Assembly (NCBI RefSeq): GCF_900100385.1
Contig: NZ_FNFC01000012.1
Span: forward strand, 1-64,000
DNA length: 64,000 nucleotides
DNA from: Halovenus aranensis
GTDB taxonomy: Archaea > Halobacteriota > Halobacteria > Halobacteriales > Haloarculaceae
Direction of reading: 5' to 3'
The notes below the pieces were generated by a model. That model ran no database searches and was not told the DNA's origin. It was given only the letters and a program-made list of their open reading frames with translations. Of this stretch, positions 62,184 through 64,000 are shown in pieces. Each line of letters opens with the position of its first letter. Position 1 is the stretch's first letter. The translations under genes were made by a program, and so were the position numbers.

Positions 62184-64000
62184 ATGAGCACACGCGTGGT
62201 CGACCGCGTCGACGAGTGGCGCGAGCGGCCGTTTTCAGACGGCTACCGCTCGTTACACGAGTTGGCAGACGAGGGGTTCTCGGGAGCCGTCCGGGCCGGC
62301 GGAGCGGAACTCTACATGACCAAAGGAGCCGTCGTTGGCATCCACCACGGTGATATCGACGACTTCGATGGCAGCGGGACGGCGTACGAAGCCCCCTCCC
62401 CCGCACTCCCGTTGCTCGCGGTCATGCAGGAGGCCAACGACGAGGTGCGCGCGGAGTACTACAGCGAGAAGACGGCTATCGCCGAGGTCGACAGCACGCT
62501 CAGCGACGGCGGCTTCACCGGCTACGTCGAACTCGCTGACAACGTCCTGAGCGGCGACTACTACCAGGTGTATCACGCCGGCCAGTCGATGAGCGTCGGC
62601 TTCATCGGCGAATCCTCGCGGCTGGTCGACGGCGATGAGGCCTTCGAGACCGCAAACGACGAAGTCGGCATCTATCAGGTCCGTCCGGCAGACATCGACG
62701 TTATCGAGCTCCCCGAAGTCGACGAGCCCGAAGACGACTCCACAGATGCGTCGGTCCCCGGAGAGACCGACGAGACCATCGAGGAAGACGACGCCAAAGA
62801 GGCCGGCGAGGACGACAGTCAGACCACCTCGACCGACGAGCGCGAGGCCGACGACCACAAGCCCGACGAGACAGTCGAGGAAGACGAGGCCGACGAGGAA
62901 CCCGAGAGTGACTCCGGTGAGAGCGACGACCCACTCGGCGGTGACGAGTCGGCAGAGACGCCACAGCCGTCGGCCACGCAGGACAACACAGCGACTCGGA
63001 CCGCCGGACAGCAGGCCGCTACAGCGGCGAGCAGGACCTCAGCCACACAGAGCGCCGCGCAGACAGCAGAGACGAAACAACGTGGGACCGACCAGCAATC
63101 CGAGCAGTCACGGAGCCGTCAGCGCTCGCGGTCGACGAACGAACAGCCGAATCTCGCCCTCGAAACGAGGGCGATTCCGTCACTCGACCCGAAAAAGACC
63201 GCCGAGCCGGACGAGAACGGCAACAGCGCCCGTGCGGACACGTTCGAGCACACCGCAGACGCCGAGCAGGGCCGCTCACAGGGGTCCACCGAACCGGTCG
63301 AAACGAACACCACACCCGAGCAGACCGCCCCAGAGCCGGTACAGTCCAAGACAGAGCCCGAGACACAGAGTCAGCCTGACAGGGACCCATCCGCCACGGA
63401 AAACGAGAAGTCGGCCGAGGACGACCAGGCTACAGAGCCAACACAGACAGTCGACCCGGACCGAATCGACGAACTCGAATCGGAGATAGCAGACCGGGAC
63501 GACGAAATCGAGCGTCTGGAGTCCGAACTCGACCGAAAGACGACAGAGTACGAAGACGCGAAATCACAGCTCGAAACCGTCCGCGAGGAACGCGACGAAC
63601 TCGCGACGGAGGCCGAGGAACTCCGGCAAGAACTCGAACAATTGGAGACCGAACTGGGGGCGGCCACAGACGCCGAGCGTCGGATAACCCCAGCGGAGGC
63701 GCTGGCGGGGACTGACATCTTCCCGCGGTACAAATCCAAAGGCGACGCGACTTTAGAAAAGGCACACGGCGGAAGCCACCGCCGGGAAGACGTTCTCGAC
63801 AACCTCCGGCTCGAACAGAACACACAGTTCGACGCCGATACAGTTGCGGTCGGCGGACAGGAGTACGGCGAATTCCTCGAAGCGACACTCGAATATCGCT
63901 TTGTCAACTGGGTCGTCGGGAATCTCCTGTTCGAGGTGCGCGAAACCGGCCACGAGAAGGCGCTCAAAGACCTCTACGACGCGTTGCCGGTTATCGACTG
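62184..64000 (+). CDS. Large haloarchaeal protein with coiled coil (3' end outside window)
   Basis: At least 605 residues are present. Residues 1-160 form a globular domain (RERPFSDGYRSLHELADEGFSG, GAELYMTKGAVVGIHHGDIDDF) conserved in haloarchaea without known function. A very long acidic, Thr/Gln-rich disordered stretch follows (about 190-425), then a coiled coil (ESEIADRDDEIERLESEL through ELRQELEQLE) and a second domain (GTDIFPRYKSKGDATLEKAHGG, EYRFVNWVVGNLLFEVRETG). The frame is open through the right edge. A scaffold or chromosome-related role has been proposed for coiled-coil proteins of this type, but none is shown. Confidence 0.82.
   Translation, partial: MSTRVVDRVDEWRERPFSDGYRSLHELADEGFSGAVRAGGAELYMTKGAVVGIHHGDIDDFDGSGTAYEAPSPALPLLAVMQEANDEVRAEYYSEKTAIAEVDSTLSDGGFTGYVELADNVLSGDYYQVYHAGQSMSVGFIGESSRLVDGDEAFETANDEVGIYQVRPADIDVIELPEVDEPEDDSTDASVPGETDETIEEDDAKEAGEDDSQTTSTDEREADDHKPDETVEEDEADEEPESDSGESDDPLGGDESAETPQPSATQDNTATRTAGQQAATAASRTSATQSAAQTAETKQRGTDQQSEQSRSRQRSRSTNEQPNLALETRAIPSLDPKKTAEPDENGNSARADTFEHTADAEQGRSQGSTEPVETNTTPEQTAPEPVQSKTEPETQSQPDRDPSATENEKSAEDDQATEPTQTVDPDRIDELESEIADRDDEIERLESELDRKTTEYEDAKSQLETVREERDELATEAEELRQELEQLETELGAATDAERRITPAEALAGTDIFPRYKSKGDATLEKAHGGSHRREDVLDNLRLEQNTQFDADTVAVGGQEYGEFLEATLEYRFVNWVVGNLLFEVRETGHEKALKDLYDALPVID

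Noticed and set aside
62635-63489. Ser/Arg/Pro-rich 284-codon frame inside the large coiled-coil gene
   Set aside because: It is an alternative frame of the acidic low-complexity region; the frame starting at 62184 is continuous and has conserved domains on either side.

Overview
The window is a 64 kb stretch of a haloarchaeal chromosome. Evidence for this is the archaeal 16S rRNA at the left edge, high GC with acidic proteins (very rich in Asp and Glu), an MC1 chromosomal protein, a PAN proteasome ATPase, Mre11-Rad50, ABCE1/RLI, HalX-type and haloarchaeal PAS kinases, archaeal type IV pilin and Tat lipoprotein signals, and leaderless-style promoters with A/T-rich boxes about 25-40 bases before start codons. 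The family cannot be fixed from the window alone; gene content fits the Haloarcula/Natronomonas side of the Halobacteria, at low confidence. Genes are densely packed and convergent pairs often share a few bases at their stops.

Layout. 1-1530: the 5' part of a 16S rRNA gene on the minus strand, its hairpin-rich leader, and a multi-promoter region built from two 162-base tandem units. 1.9-14.7 kb: housekeeping genes (MC1 protein, pyrD, purK, surE, pckA, ggt, FAU-1 ribonuclease), a HalX response regulator, a PAS kinase whose start codon lies in a DtxR-like palindrome, and a DCC thiol protein. 14.8-18.8 kb: small membrane and lipoproteins, an EEP-family phosphatase facing a PHP phosphoesterase, and the proteasome ATPase. 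18.9-20.2 kb: a small winged-helix regulator followed by an AT-richer islet with a Tat lipoprotein; the islet ends at a 35-base copy of that regulator's 3' end. 20.2-31.6 kb: dsbB, mre11-rad50, a zinc-ribbon microprotein, a quinone oxidoreductase, ABCE1 with an EMC6-like membrane protein, a second copy of the small regulator, and a PIN-ATPase-KH protein.

31.7-41.9 kb is a 2-hydroxyacid utilisation island: a D-2-hydroxyacid dehydrogenase, a lactate permease, LutC, a LutB-LutA-type fusion, a GlcD/D-lactate dehydrogenase fusion with iron-sulfur and CCG modules, and a MOFRL glycerate kinase. The last four enzyme genes run from 34796 with start/stop overlaps at three of the junctions. 41.9-51.1 kb: a membrane HEAT-repeat protein, purA, a SHOCT protein, a methyltransferase, cutA, a pilin, a DUF2062 protein and a MrfA/Hrq1-like helicase. 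51.1-54.2 kb: two tandem PAS kinases upstream of the helicase, one with a SnoaL-like domain and one with a degraded ATPase domain. 54.4-58.4 kb: a threonine-synthase homologue without the PLP lysine, a GCS2-like protein and an NDH-2-like flavoprotein.

58.4-60.8 kb holds the best candidate for an undescribed system: a two-TM membrane-anchored winged-helix regulator flanked by two exported proteins that appear to share the same repeated domain, with clusters of GAAACG palindromes in both control regions. The window closes with udp-cdd pyrimidine salvage and a long coiled-coil haloarchaeal protein cut by the right edge.
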